From: Desmodus rotundus
Taxonomy: Eukaryota; Chordata; Mammalia; Chiroptera; Phyllostomidae
DNA length: 64,000 nt
Direction of reading: 5' to 3'
Assembly: GCF_022682495.2 (NCBI RefSeq)
Contig: NC_071397.1
Span: 8,027,082-8,091,081 of the forward strand
Of the stretch, positions 23,383 to 35,392 are shown piece after piece. Each line of letters opens with the position of its first letter. Within the stretch, counting starts at the first letter, position 1. Both the position numbers and the translations under genes were made by a program. The notes under the pieces are model-generated. The model had not been told where the DNA came from. It saw nothing but the letters and a program-made list of their open reading frames with translations, and did no database searches.

Positions 23383-23740
23383 GCCTGTCTTGATCAGTGT
23401 GGGCTGCTGTAACAAGACGATATAGACTGCGTGTCTTAAACGACAAACATTTGTCACAGTTCTGGAGATCATAAGTTCAAGATTAGGGTGCCAGCATGGT
23501 CAGTTTCTGGTGAGGGTCCTCTTCCTGGCTCACAGATAGCCACCTTCTCGTTGTACCTCACAAGCTGCAGAGAGAGAACTCTAGTCTTTTTATCTTTTTA
23601 TAAGGGCATTAATCACATCATGGAGTAGGGGGCTCTACTCCTGTTCCCCTCTAAACCTATTATCTCCCAAAGGCCCCACTTCCAACTGCTTTGGGGATCA
23701 GGCTTCCACATGGATCTGGGGGTACACAAACATTCCTACC
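23383..23740 (-). mobile_element. MaLR LTR (MST/MLT1-like)
   Basis: In plus-strand order: 'tgtgggctgctgtaacaaga', 'cttaaacgacaaacatttgt', 'agttctggagatcataagtt', 'tttctggtgagggtcctctt', 'ataagggcattaatcacatc', 'cccaaaggccccacttccaa' and 'ggtacacaaacattcctacc'. Standard reversed MaLR LTR. Confidence 0.85.
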
Positions 23741-25994
23741 TTAGTGATGCCCTCAGGGTCAATAAACTGACCACAAAAGACTGAAAAATAGCACAGTTCC
23801 CGGCTGGACTCTCGTTTTTTCCCAAATATATGGTGGTTTATTCATTTACCATCAAAAGTCCTCATGCTTCTGGAGACACATAGTCCAGGAAGGAAATGGC
23901 CAAAGAATCACAGAGCCCAAGATGCTGGCCATGGGATGGACGTTGTCACCTCATGTTTGTGCAGGTGGGCAGGAGGGGACAGTCAGGCAGGAATGGAACC
24001 AGATCACATGGCTAATTTGTCAGAGCAGGGCCCGAAGAAAGACCCTTGCCCAAGACTTGGGCAAACCCTCCAGACACACCCAGTGCCCCCACCAGTCATC
24101 CCTGAGGTGGGGCTGGGGACTTGGAGCTGAGAGCCTTTCTTCTCCGCTGTAAAGTGGCTCCGAGGGGTTTTGTGAGGGTTACAATACCCCTGCTTTGCAA
24201 ACTGCAGAGCCCTGTATGCATGTGTGACTCATATATTTAGAAAACACAAACTAAATCCTCATGGCTTATGTGCACTACGGATATTTTAAATTACACCTAT
24301 TAACAATAATAACAGGATTAAGTGTACAGAATCCCAGAGCTAGCAGGGTTCTCCCGTGCAGGCTTTCTTATTTGGTCTTGACATTCCCTGGTCCCTGCTG
24401 GTGCCAAGCACTATTAATTGCATTACAGCTGAGGGACACATCTAATTTCAGAATTCTTCCAGAGAAGAGAGACACTCAAGAGGGAATTCTCATGTCTTTG
24501 CTCCACCCAGTCCGGTGTTCAATGGCTCAAGCTCCAGGCCTGTGGGACCTGTGGTGGGGAGTGATAGTCCATCACTCCAACCCTCTTGGACAACGCACAG
24601 CTCAAGAGACCAAGGAGAGACCAGAGCTGCTGTAGCTAGAACTGGGGCCTCCGCTGAAGTCTCCTTGATGTCCGCCATCCTCCCGTCAATCTGGTTCCTG
24701 GTTCTTCATGGCTCTTAGAAGAACACAAGGAAGGGGAGAGGGACAGGGGACAGCTGACATCCTCTGTGGCCCTAGATGAATACTTTGTTCTAGTTTTTAC
24801 CAATAAAGGATCACAGAAAGTTCTAGAAAGTTCCAGACCTCCCTGCTATAGAGCCTAGGCTGGCCCTGAGAAGTCAGCACTACCACACTCAGCAACTAGC
24901 ACCTATTATCATCTTGCCCCTGTACTTGACTTTTTCCCAGGACTAACTAGCTTAAGAGCCCTACAACTGTATCCATGGCCCCAAATCTCCCACAGCACCG
25001 GGCATTCTGGTGTGTGGGTTCACTTCTTTTAGGAATAAAATTTCTCTCCTTATTAAAACTATACCCGTCGGGAGGTTCTCCCACTAGACTCCAGGTACTA
25101 AGTCACCTGGCAGCAGAGCAAGCCTCTGCTCAGGAAAGCAGACTGCTGTCAGCATTTCAGACAGAGGGAAGGGCTGGGCTGTGGTACCCAGGGGCCAGCA
25201 CACTGAGGGCCAGACCCTCCCTCCTGTCTGCCCCTGATATCCAGTGCCCTCTGCTGCAGGCAGGACCACTAATCCTGGCTGAAAGGTGATTCCAACCTGG
25301 CCTTTTGAGTTCACATCACCACATTGCAATGATAAGATACCAAATACCCTTATTAGATGCTTTAAAGGAGTCCGATTGAGTGGCCAGTCTCCTGGAGCCA
25401 AAACAAAATTTCCAAGGTTATCCTAAAGGTTATAGCCAACGCTGAGGTGCTGCTGCCACTTTAAAGTGTTAGCACCTATGTAGATGGTAAATGGAAAAAT
25501 TTTTAGGCCACAGCTCAGATTTGGGACAAGGAGACTCGGGGCGGGGATGGAAGCAAAGGCATCAGGTCAGGTGGGGTTCTGTGCCAGGTATGAGAATATC
25601 AGGCCAAGGCAACACTCAGACTTCTATTTTAAAAGCAGTTATAAATGGAACTTTAAAAGGTGTCTTGAATTTTTGGGTGATCTTCCTCTCCCTTCTAGCA
25701 CACAACTTCATTCTTGGGGGCTGCCTTTTTTCCTATAACAAACCCAGAAGGCAAAGAGTGAATACCAAACAATATATAAAATAACATTGTATTAGCTCCA
25801 GACAACTCAAATCATTGTTCTCATCCTCACAAAAGCACAAACGTACACCCTCTCTCATTCACTAGGAAGAAAACCGATGACAAACATTTTTGTAGCTTTT
25901 CCAGACATGCACAGGGCTTCAGTGGCAGAGCTCTGACCAAAACGGGTGCTCTAACTTCCTGTATGAAGCCCAATTCAGCGCCTGCCCTCTCTGT
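23741..25994. other. unannotated interval
   Basis: A MIR-like trace may lie near 24150-24230 ('gctgtaaagtggctccgag'). An 'aggaataaaatttctctcct' stretch near 25030 looks like an LTR polyadenylation region but has no further support. No gene. Confidence 0.4.
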
Positions 25995-26062
25995 GTCCTC
26001 CGTATTTACTTATTTATTCATTTATTCATTCATTCATTCATTCATTTATTTATTTATTTTAT
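25995..26062 (+). repeat. (TTCA/TTTA)n repeat at SINE tail
   Basis: Tandem ATTC/ATTT units directly next to the T-side of a minus-strand SINE, so most likely an expanded A-rich SINE tail. Confidence 0.85.
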
Positions 26063-26254
26063 TTTTTAAATCTTTACCCAAGGACATTTTTTCACTGCTT
26101 TTTTTAAAGAGAGGAAGGGAGAGAGAGAAACATCAATGCAAGAAAAAAGTGTCAATGGAACCTGCAACCTAGGCATGTGCCCTGACCGGGAATCAAAACC
26201 ATGACCTTTTGGTTACCAGATAACCCCTCAACCCACTGAGCCACACCAGGCAGG
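26063..26254 (-). mobile_element. Ves SINE
   Basis: Minus-strand order: 'gcctggtgtggctcagtggg', 'gatt(c/t)ccggtcagggcac'-type core and a GA/CT-rich body with 'catcaatgcaag', then the tail including 'ccttgggtaaag'. The tail has expanded into the tandem repeat on its left. Confidence 0.85.
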
Positions 26255-27404
26255 AATCCCCTGTACTTAACACAAGGAAGTCACATATGATAAGGGGAAA
26301 CCAGAAGTGAGAGTAAAAAACACAAAGTAACACAAACGACAACCAAGGGCAGCACATAACAAAGAAGCCGGCCTGGTAAAAGCTTGCAGGACGGACCAGC
26401 CTTCAAGTCTGGCCCACTGGGCCCAGAGCTTATCTCCAGAGCCTGCCAGGTCTTCCCTAGCTCTGATATGGCCTGCGGGGAGCTCGCTGGAATTCATTGT
26501 CCCTGGCAGAGAAGTGAGGAGAGCGAAGAAAAGTGTTTAGCATGGAGCAAGGAGGAGCCTGCAGGGATGGCCAGGGCCCGTGAGCAGCCTGCCAGAGCAG
26601 ACTGACCCCCAGTCCACCCTCTTCCCCTGGGGAAAGGAGGGTACCGCATAAGCCTTATACCTGGAAATCCAGGGAGGCTTGGGCCCTCTGTCAGGGGCAT
26701 AAAGCACTGAGAGCCTAGCCAGGGAGGAGAAGAAGGACCAGTCCATCATCAGGAGAACAAACGCAGGATGGTGACCACCTTCTAATGGCTCATGGGGCTT
26801 ACACTGCTATGAAGAGGGATCTGAAGGCCAGCCCACAACACACACTGAAAACTAAAAGGCCAATAACAAGACTAGGTTCCAATGGCTTCTCCAACAGGTA
26901 CTGGTGGTCCAACCTCCTTACCAAGGGGCCGAGGCATTCACGTGACCTGTGGGCAAAGTTGAGGCCATGCCCTCTATGAAGAAACAAGTCCATGTACAAT
27001 ACCAACTACTGGTGCCAAGGTCTGAGGTTTTATGATCAAGGGCAGTGGGGTTTGTCAAACCACACAACATACTTCAAGTAAACAAAAGCCATACAGAAAT
27101 GCTCTCATCACTTCCAGAGTAGGTGCTGGAGGCTCGGGCCCTCTGTGAAGGATCAGAGATGCTGCTGGCATGGCCCCAGGGACCAGTGGGAAGCGGGCTG
27201 GGCATCTTATATTTTTATTTGCTAAATCTGGCAACTTGAGGTCTGAGCGGCCAATGTCCTCTATGGACCAGGATGGCACAGAGATGACCATCATTGCTGT
27301 GGGCACCAGAGGGCCTGACAAGGTGGAGTCCCTGGCAAGGCTACAGTGATGTGGGACAAGTGCCATGGCGACACGGTGACAGTCACCTACCACAGCCCTG
27401 CCCA
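26255..27404. other. unannotated interval
   Basis: No repeat or gene recognised. ORFs of 60-130 codons overlap in several frames. Confidence 0.45.
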
Positions 27405-27660
27405 CCTGAGGCACCTGGGGAAGTTTACATGGTCTAGTAGCCACACTGAAAAAAGGAAAAAAGAATCAGGTGAAATTAATTTTAACATATTTTATTCAGC
27501 CCAATAAATCCAAAATATTGTCCTTTCAACATATAAACAACACAGCAATGTTAATGAGGTATTTTACATTCTCTTTTTAGGACTAGGGCTCTGAACTCTG
27601 GTGTGTAAATTAGCAGCCATTCTCAACTTGAACTAGGTGAGGGCTTAATGGCCATGTGTG
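27405..27660. mobile_element. non-autonomous DNA transposon (MER-type), ancient
   Basis: The text 'ggtctagtagccacactgaa', 'aggtgaaattaattttaaca', 'aataaatccaaaatattgtc', 'ctttcaacatataaacaaca' and 'atgaggtattttacattctc' matches a common mammalian palindromic DNA repeat in order. I believe it is hAT-related but the family name is uncertain. Confidence 0.5.
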
Positions 27661-30600
27661 CTTCTGTGCTGCAGTGAATCTCTAATGGCCTTGGGGCTGG
27701 CAGCAGCATCGGGGCCCTTGCCAAGTGTCCCAGGCACTGCTGTGGTTCCCATGATGTTAGGGAGGTGGGGCGAGTGAGAGGCCAGGCAGACAGTTAACTC
27801 TAAGAACCAAGGCAATCTGGGGACCACTTGTGTACAACTTAGGCTTTCACCAGAAGTCCAGCTCAATACCTAGGGCCTGAGGCTTTGGGGTAACCCCAGG
27901 GATATGGGACCCAAGCAGTAAACCACTCTGAGAAGACCTAAGGCAAGGCTTTGACTTCCCCTAATGGTTCAGGGCTGGCACCATTGATTGACACATACCC
28001 ACTGCCACGGGTCTGAGACAGTAGAGTAAGGAAAGGCCACAAAACACTGTGACAAAAGCCAGGTAACGCAGTAACTATTCTCTCATGACTTCAGAGGCTG
28101 GGTGGGGAGAAAGGCCCAGGGCTGCAGGACCGGGACCCCAGTTTGTTATGGTGATATGGTCTGGGAAGAACCCAGGCGACGTGTGAGTTCTGAGGTCGCC
28201 ACCAGACATGCAGACCTTCTGCCGAGGGTCTTAGGCGCTGATACTGCCCGTGTGCCACGAGGAGAGGGAGCAGGCATGCAGCCCGTGCTCCCTGAGAAGT
28301 AAATCCAAGGTGAGCAGCCTGGAAGCTAAGGCTTTGCAGCTGCTGTGGTTGGTTTCACCCTCTGCCCAGTGATACCCAGAGCCCCACCCACCAGATCCAC
28401 CGGGCCCCTCCTGCTTGGCCCTGTGCTTCTTCTCCCAGGAATATCTCCAGCTGATGGCAACTGGGAACAAAGTGTGCCAACCCCCATGATGACCCACCCC
28501 AGGCACAGGGCAGGGAGGGTGAGGTAGTCATTTTTCCTTATTATATGTCCCTACATAATTTCCTGAATTTTCCCTCTGGTCCTCAAAGCCTAAAATGTTT
28601 GCCAAGCCCTGCTCTGCGTAATGATTTTCAGGGGGTGTCCAGAGTCCAAGGTCCCTGCCCAGGATTGAGGCCTGGGGTGGCTCCAGTGATATGTGAAGAG
28701 AGGGCCACTCAGCCAACCGAGAACCAAGGCAGCATGGTACCCACCCTCTGATGCTTTCTGTGGCTGGACCCAAAAGCTAGCTTTCTTATGAGATTTAATG
28801 CGCAGGAAATGAGATTTGAGGCACAGGAAATGGGGTAAAGGAGGGAGAGCGTATAGCTTCAGCCCCAGGTGACAATGTAGCTGCTGATAATCTGCCACTG
28901 ATGAATGAGGGCCCTTCATGAAGACAGCCTCTCTCTCTTGTTTGTTGACAGGAAGGTAAGAATTATTTCATTTTCTCATCAGAGGTCTTTAGGTCGAAGA
29001 CTAGTAGTAAAATTTGGGTGTATAAGGGGCCCACACCAACCTGACCATGGTCACGTGGGTGTGGGATTGCTTGGTAACGCATATCATGTTTGTCCATAAA
29101 GTCAATTTGTGCAGAACAGCCCCTACTTTTGTAAGAGGTTCGAGATGGAAGGAAGTCACAGATGTGTGTTCCGAAGTAGGAGCCTGGGACCAAAACCAAA
29201 GGTGGGGCACTTCTTGTAGAAAAGAGGAGGATGTGAAGGGTCTTTGAAGTTGGAAGGCTGGGAAATCAAGGTTATAACTGGCTGAGTTAAAGTCATTACC
29301 TTGGAGACATCTGAGAGTATTTGATACTGGCTCTGTCTGCAGAGCTAGGTGGGGGGCAGAGGGCAGGATAAGGTGGGGGGATTCTGGGCTTAAAGATAGC
29401 TGATGCATGTGTGGGAAAGAAGGGCAAGGGCTAGGTCAGTAGGCCAGCTTTAGTGCTCAAAAAGTTCAGTATAATGATTGGGGCTTTATAGCAGAGGGTT
29501 TAAAAAGGTCATATGCCAGCATTAAAATTGAGGTTCTCAGGCTAACCTGAGAAGGTATATGGGCAATGCTCAGAAAATGTTAGATATTGGGGTCCCCAGC
29601 TCGAGAAGTGTCCAAAGGCTCAGGTTAGAGTTGCAATTGGGTGAAAGGAGAAGAGATTTGACTCAGAGGAGGAGCTTGGAGTTTGAGATCCCAGAGGAGT
29701 GCAAGCATCTGTCAAGGTCCGATTTATGGCAGGGAGGACAATGGAAGAGGAATTATACCAGGAAGCCGGGATACTGGGAAGGTCACAAACAAGGATTTCA
29801 TGTGACCACAGATGTCTCCCTGGCAGAATGGAGAGACTGATGGACAGGGTCTAAACTTTCTGCAAGTTGAGATCTTTCAAGGCAAGCTTGGCGACAAGGG
29901 CTGGGAAGTATGTTTTGGAAGCATAGGATTGGGGATCGGATGGAGCAGTTCTCTGTTCTTGCTGTGATGGAGGCAGAGGAGAAACCAGGAAGACCAGGGA
30001 GATTTCAGTAGTGTTAGGTGTTGAAGGGTGTGATCCAGGAAGGCCTTGGTGAGCAGGGAGTTCATTTAGAGAATTTATGGGAGAGTAGGAGTCCCTTTGC
30101 TTCGTGATTGCTATTCAAACCCACTCTCTTACCCTTGACCTTGGAAGTATTTATCAGAGAAACGCCCTTGTTCTCATGATGGAAAACAGCAGAAAAGTCA
30201 TGGCTGCATCCCTTGTTGCTGGGTAGAGATGACTGAGCCAGAAGTCTAAGAGGAGGAAATAGGGATTAACGATACTCTACAGATGTACTTCTTTAATTGC
30301 TGCAAAATATGGTATGTCTACAAGCATGCCTAAGTTCACTGTAAAATGCCCTGTGTCTTCACGTTGCTATAGATGAAATAGATAACTCTTTCCATGCACT
30401 GGGGCTCTTTTGTAAATCTAGAGGCTCCAGACTTAATGCTTCAAACAACTATGAAATTCTCATGACTAATTACCACATTTACCCTTTTATTTAACATGAA
30501 ATTTTGTAGTACCTCTGCTTTCTCTGTATAATTTACTTAATATCTGGGTCCCCACTGCTTTTTCCTGGGCTGTTCACTCTTCAGTTTGGAAGCCTTGCAC

Positions 30601-30926
30601 TCTCTGAGAATCTGCACATGGTTGTCCTATTTGCATGATCAAAGTTCATTCCTGATTTATTGTCCAAGTTTGTAAGGACTGTTTTCATTAAAGCTTTCAG
30701 GGGTGGCTCGAGTTCTTTTTGTGAGTCACAACTTCTACTCAGGTGTACCACTGGCTGTTCCACAACCACGCTCGTGAAGGAGTTCAACTATTACACCTAT
30801 ATCATACAGCCTTTAAAGTGGCTCCTAAGATGTGTTTGGGGCCAGAGCTTCCTGTCTTCTGTCTTGCTCTCCTTTCCAGGTTAAACCACAGAATGGCCTG
30901 GCTGTAGCATAGTCTCCTACAACACC
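27661..30926. other. long unannotated interval
   Basis: No interspersed repeat I can name and no gene. Possible unique sequence. ORFs such as 29001-29408 (minus, 135 codons) have overlapping opposite-strand ORFs and no recognisable motif. Confidence 0.45.
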
Positions 30927-30944
30927 ACGCCCCCCCCCCCCCCC
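30927..30944 (+). repeat. poly(C) run
   Basis: About 17 consecutive C residues; length likely assembly-dependent. Confidence 0.85.
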
Positions 30945-31311
30945 AAGGAGCGAGCTGCCTGTTTGTTGTCAACCCAGTGTCTTTTCTTTTATCAGGGCAG
31001 CTTTTCTCCCGAGCAGATCACCGTATCCATATTCTTTGTGTCTCAAATATTTAACTTCATCTGTCCCAAGATCATAACTCATGGAGTTTGGAATGGGCAT
31101 TCAAGTGATCAAAGACAGCCCAAGCGCTGTGATCTGAAGTTGCTGGGCCGTCGGTGCAGGAACTGCACTCGGGTAATGATCCCGCTAATGACTGATGGCT
31201 GCTGTAAGGCATTTTCACGTCAGGCTGTATTTAAACACTCCAGAGCCTTACTTGAGGTGAGGGATCTGAGGCACAGGCTAAAGAGCTTGCATGATGATGC
31301 ATTTAAGCTCC

Positions 31312-31329
31312 ATGCAAACATATTTGCAT
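31312..31329. promoter_or_regulatory. octamer-like inverted repeat (candidate POU site)
   Basis: ATGCAAA at 31312-31318 and TTTGCAT at 31323-31329 form an inverted repeat with a 4-bp spacer. The right half with the preceding A is ATTTGCAT, the octamer bound by POU factors. Two more ATGCAT/ATGATG words lie just upstream (31290-31302). Function is inference only. Confidence 0.3.
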
Positions 31330-31439
31330 ACATCTAAGTCTCATGTAGCTGTACATGGCAGCAAATGATCTGCAGACACATCAAATCCAATGACTACATA
31401 AGCAGCATATAGAGGAATTATATTAAGATAGAGATGCCT

Positions 31440-31662
31440 TTCAGTCAAGGTCTAGTGAGGAAAAGAGACTCGGCACCAGTGGGTTAACAGAAGAAATTTA
31501 GTATAAGGAATTGGTTAAACTGATATCGGAGAACAGAAAGGCAAAGGAAAAATACTGCAGCTACAGCCATCTGGCTGAGGGCACAAAGCGGTGGTGTTGG
31601 GTTATTAGGAGGTCTGAGCTGGGTGCTGATCCCTCAGCAGCTCGGGGGAGGGACTGCTGCCT

Positions 31663-31696
<34 letters not shown>

Positions 31697-32000
31697 TCTC
31701 TTGAGTCAGGGTCCCTGCATTAAGACTCAGACACCTGAGCAAAGGGCACTAGTTGTCTGGGAGGGTGGCTCTGAGGGAGTAAGGTGGTTCTGGGAGCATG
31801 GAACAAACTGGAACCAAGTGCTGCCAGCTGGAGTGAACAACAGTTGCTGGAGTGGCAGTCACAGGAGTCAGATTCAAAACTTGAACAAGCCCTTGGTTCC
31901 AGCTGCAGCCTTCCACTCTCCCTCTAGTGTCCCCTAGTGACCAACCTAAGAGGGAGCCTGCTGGCAAAGGACAAGTGAGGTTTGCAGGGTCCCTGCCCAG
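31440..32000 (+). mobile_element. unclassified LTR-like old repeat
   Basis: Opens 'tcagtcaaggtctagtgagg', has 'gaagaaatttagtataagga' and 'attggttaaactgatatcgg', then Gln/Ser-type CTG-rich sequence. The opening resembles the repeat at 3105-3535, but I cannot name either. Confidence 0.35.
31665..31694 (+). repeat. (CTG)10 trinucleotide repeat
   Basis: Ten uninterrupted CTG units; no translated context. Confidence 0.95.
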
Positions 32001-33308
32001 TATCACACAGTAGGACACATAGGAAGGCTGATCCGGAGGTTAGAGACAAGAATTTAATAACCCAAATGAGATGTGCATGCGTTCATTCTATGCCCCCGTC
32101 TACACGGAGAGGATGGAGCGAAGCAGTAAGTTAGGTTACTGTGTTACGTTCATCACCATTACTTAAATTTCGAATGACCCTGAGAGCTTTCTTAAATCAC
32201 GGGATTACATTTGTTTTGCCCACCCAGTGTTCCAAAGTCAGCTTTTATTTTTCCTTATTGATCTTCAGTCATATACCCAAAGGCTTCCTAGAATTGATGC
32301 TAGAAATTTTCTGAGCTGTAAATCAATCCAGTAAAATAATCATTCTGGGTATAGGGAAGAATTATTAGACTGAGTTCATTGGAACATTCTGCGCAAAGCC
32401 TAACCCCGCTTTTTGGATAGGTAGTTATACATTCGGAAATGACAACCAGCAAGACCCAGGTGCTGACAGGAGGCTAAATTGCTCTTTAGAATTATCTTTT
32501 CTGCCACCTCCCAGTTCTTTGTCACTTAACTTAAAAGAGACAAAATAATGGGTTCCTTTGTTTCCAGGACCTATAATGTGCATTTCCAGGTTTGTTTGGG
32601 AGTACAGCTGTGAAGTCTTTCAGCACTGACATGATTCTCTTCCTACCCCATTGTGAAGTGTTCTCTGAGCAATGTAATTGTTCCCCACCGCAACTCTTAC
32701 AGCAGTGAGTCAGCATGTCAATCACTTCTTCTTCCATTCTGGTTGCTCCCTGCTGTGTTAACACCCAGAATGAGTCCCACTAGCCGTTGAAAGGTATCAG
32801 TATGTTTATATGAACTACTTCATGTTTTCTAGGGAAATTTTCCAAAGCAAAGGCCAGTTTCCTCCTGATTCTGTACCAATATGACGGAGCTTGCATTTAA
32901 ATTTTCTCTGGAGTCAACAACAGTATTAAATATTTCAAATGGCATATGTGAATGTATAATATTGTGTTATCTTAACTGGGCTTTTGTCATATTCATTCTA
33001 AACAGCAGAGTATATATATCATATCATTCACAATCTCTTCTGGAAATAAGAAATTTTGTCTTATGGTAGGTTCCTCTAAGAGATCTGAAGATATTAGTTA
33101 TTGTTATGAGAGACATAACAATATTGTTAGCCCAGAGGGCTAGCACAAATTCACCAAACTTTTTATGCTGTTTCAGATTTCTCTTTGCCTTGAGTTTGCA
33201 CACGTGTGTCTCTGAAATTTCTGAAGGTCCCCATAATGTGAGCACAACACATTTTTCCTTCGTGACAAGGGTTTCTTCAAGAATCTTGAGTGGAATTTTT
33301 AAACCTCC
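32001..33308. other. unannotated, A/T-rich
   Basis: No named repeat or gene found. Confidence 0.45.
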
Positions 33309-33747
33309 TGTTGTGTGTTGAATTGTGTCCTCCAGAAAGATATGTTGGAGTTCTAACCCCTGGTACCTGTGAACGGGATCTTATTTGGATATAACTAAGG
33401 GGTCTCTGTAGATAAAACTAAGATGTATGTTAAAATGAGCTCATACTGAAGTAGGGTGGGCCCTCCATCCAGTGTGGCTGGTGTCTTTATAAGAAACGGA
33501 AAAGAGACCCAGAGGGAAGGACTATTTGAAGTAAGAGGAAGAGATTGGCCACAAGATAAGGAATGTCAGAAGCTGGAAGAGACAAGGAAAAACTGTTTCT
33601 TCCCTAGAGGCTTTAGAGAAAGCACAGTTCTATCAACACCTTGACTTTGAACTTCTGGCTTCCATAGCTGTAATAGAATACATTTGTGTTGTTTTAAGCC
33701 ATCCAGTTTGTGGTACTTTGCTACAGCAGCCCTAGGAAAGTAATACA
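33309..33747 (+). mobile_element. MaLR solo LTR with 5-bp target duplication
   Basis: Begins TGTTGTGTGTTGAATTGTGT, contains 'gttggagttctaacccctgg', 'gatcttatttggatataact', 'ggtgtctttataagaaacgg' and 'gttttaagccatccagtttg' and ends ...AATACA. The flanking CCTCC at 33304-33308 and 33748-33752 is an exact 5-bp repeat outside TG...CA ends, as expected for an LTR insertion. About 439 bp; solo LTR left by recombination between the two LTRs of an ERVL-type element. Confidence 0.9.
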
Positions 33748-33752
33748 CCTCC

Positions 33753-34670
33753 CCAAACTACCAACTACAATTCCAATAAATAAGGGGGTTTTTTGTTGTT
33801 TTCAACACCTTGTCTCTGTTTTCTTCTAAAATAGTGCTTTCGGTGTGAGAGGGATCTTCCCCTCCTTGGCTTTTGCTGGACACAGGCCCCGAGCGTTCTC
33901 AGATAAATTCCTCAGTGAACACTCTGGGTTGGTGCAGTGGTCCATGCCTCTGCCCGCACTGCCTGATCGTCATGGGGCATCCCCAGAACTGGTGCAGCAT
34001 CCGATCTTCCTTCACTGGTGCTCTACTGGGCACAGTATACATACCCCCTTAGCTGGTCACTGCTGTTGCTAAAGAGAAAAGGTCAGAAGCAAATAATGGG
34101 GCTCCCAGCATCTTCCCCCAATCTAATAAACTTGATTCCCAATCCCTTTGGGTTTATAGTCTTGTATTTCAGCTCTCTACAAGTGTCCCACAACAAGCGG
34201 AGTCACAGTGTTGCCACGGCACACGTCCCTCGGATGTAGGCACAGAGGGTTTTTTAGCTGTCACAAAGCACAACCCTCAGGCCCCCTCCTTCTTTGGCAG
34301 GCACCCCAACTTCTTCTAGTCATGTCTGCTCTGTTTATCCACCCCATTTTTAGTGTTATAGGAGCCCCTCATCCAATAACGCCCCATCTTTACACCTATG
34401 CCAGCAGTTCTGTCTTCTAATGTCATAACACTGAATGTATCTGTGATTTCAAAGTTATACCAAAGGTATCCATTATAATTGAATGTTCAAACCAGGACAC
34501 ATGTTTAGAGTAAAAGGAGATGTTAAACATAGTTTAAACGCTATAATTTTTGAAACATATATTGACCAATCTTGTCTTTTACTACATTGGTGAATCTAGA
34601 ATGATTTAATTTAAACACCTCTAAATGACATCTTTTCTGAAAAATTAAATCCTTCACATGAAAGAAAATT
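33753..34670. other. unannotated interval
   Basis: No repeat or gene recognised. Confidence 0.45.
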
Positions 34671-34686
34671 AAAAGTTTTATACTGA
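34671..34686 (+). repeat. left TSD of HAL1-like copy A
   Basis: AAAAGTTTTATACTGA, repeated with one mismatch at 36677-36692. The preceding AATT gives a minus-strand TTTT/AA nick, the L1 endonuclease consensus. Confidence 0.9.
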
Positions 34687-34695
34687 GGGTTTCCA

Positions 34696-34705
34696 GCCAA
34701 GATGG
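34696..34705 (+). promoter_or_regulatory. YY1-like motif at LINE 5' end
   Basis: GCCAAGATGG lies ~10 bp inside the element's 5' end. Human L1 has a YY1 site with the same core at the same place, where it sets the transcription start. Copy B has the identical word at 60466-60475 on the minus strand. Confidence 0.5.
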
Positions 34706-35392
34706 AGGCATAGCTAGATACACTGTGCCTCCTCACACAACAAAAAGACGGACAACAACAAGTTTAAAAACAAAAAACAACCAGAACTGACAGAAAATCA
34801 AACTGTATGAAAACCTGACAACCAAGGAATTAAAGAAGAAACATTCATCCAGACCAGTAGGAGAGGCAGAGGTGGGTAGCTGGGGCAGAGAAGACTCTCG
34901 GCAAGGTGGAGGCTGGAGGACTGGGGAGGGCAAGGCATGGCTGATGGACAGGGCAAGATGGTGCCTGGTGGGCCAGGCAGCCCCACATTCATGTGGGGAT
35001 AAACCGGGAGGAACAACTGGGGAGAGAGACACACTGCACAACCCAGGATTCCAGCTCAGGGAAATAAAGCCTCACAACCTCTAACTGAAAAAACCTATGG
35101 AGGTTGTGAAGGCAGGAGAGACTCCCAGCCTCAAAGGAGAGTTCCTTAGAGAGACCCACAGGGCCCTAAAACATACACAAACCCACCCACTGGGAATCAG
35201 CACCAGAAGGGTCCAATTTGCTTGTGGGTAGCAGAGGAAGTGACGGAATGTTGGCCAAGAGAGCCTAGTAAGCAGCATTGTTCCCTCTCGGACCCCTCCC
35301 CCACATACAACACCACATCACAGCAACAGGGGTTGCCCCGCCCTGACAAATATCTAAGGCTCTGCCCCTTACTATGTAACAGGTGTGCCAAG

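Noticed and set aside
24960..25080. LTR polyadenylation region ('aggaataaaatttctctcct')
   Set aside because: No TG...CA ends, no TATA box at the right distance and no TSD; left as unannotated.
30963..31337. 124-codon ORF with Cys/Arg-rich middle
   Set aside because: The segment has no paired metal-binding pattern and no family I know; the open frame may reflect conserved non-coding DNA or chance.
31665..31694. Disease-type coding CTG/polyLeu repeat
   Set aside because: No coding exon or gene context; ten units only, within an old repeat.
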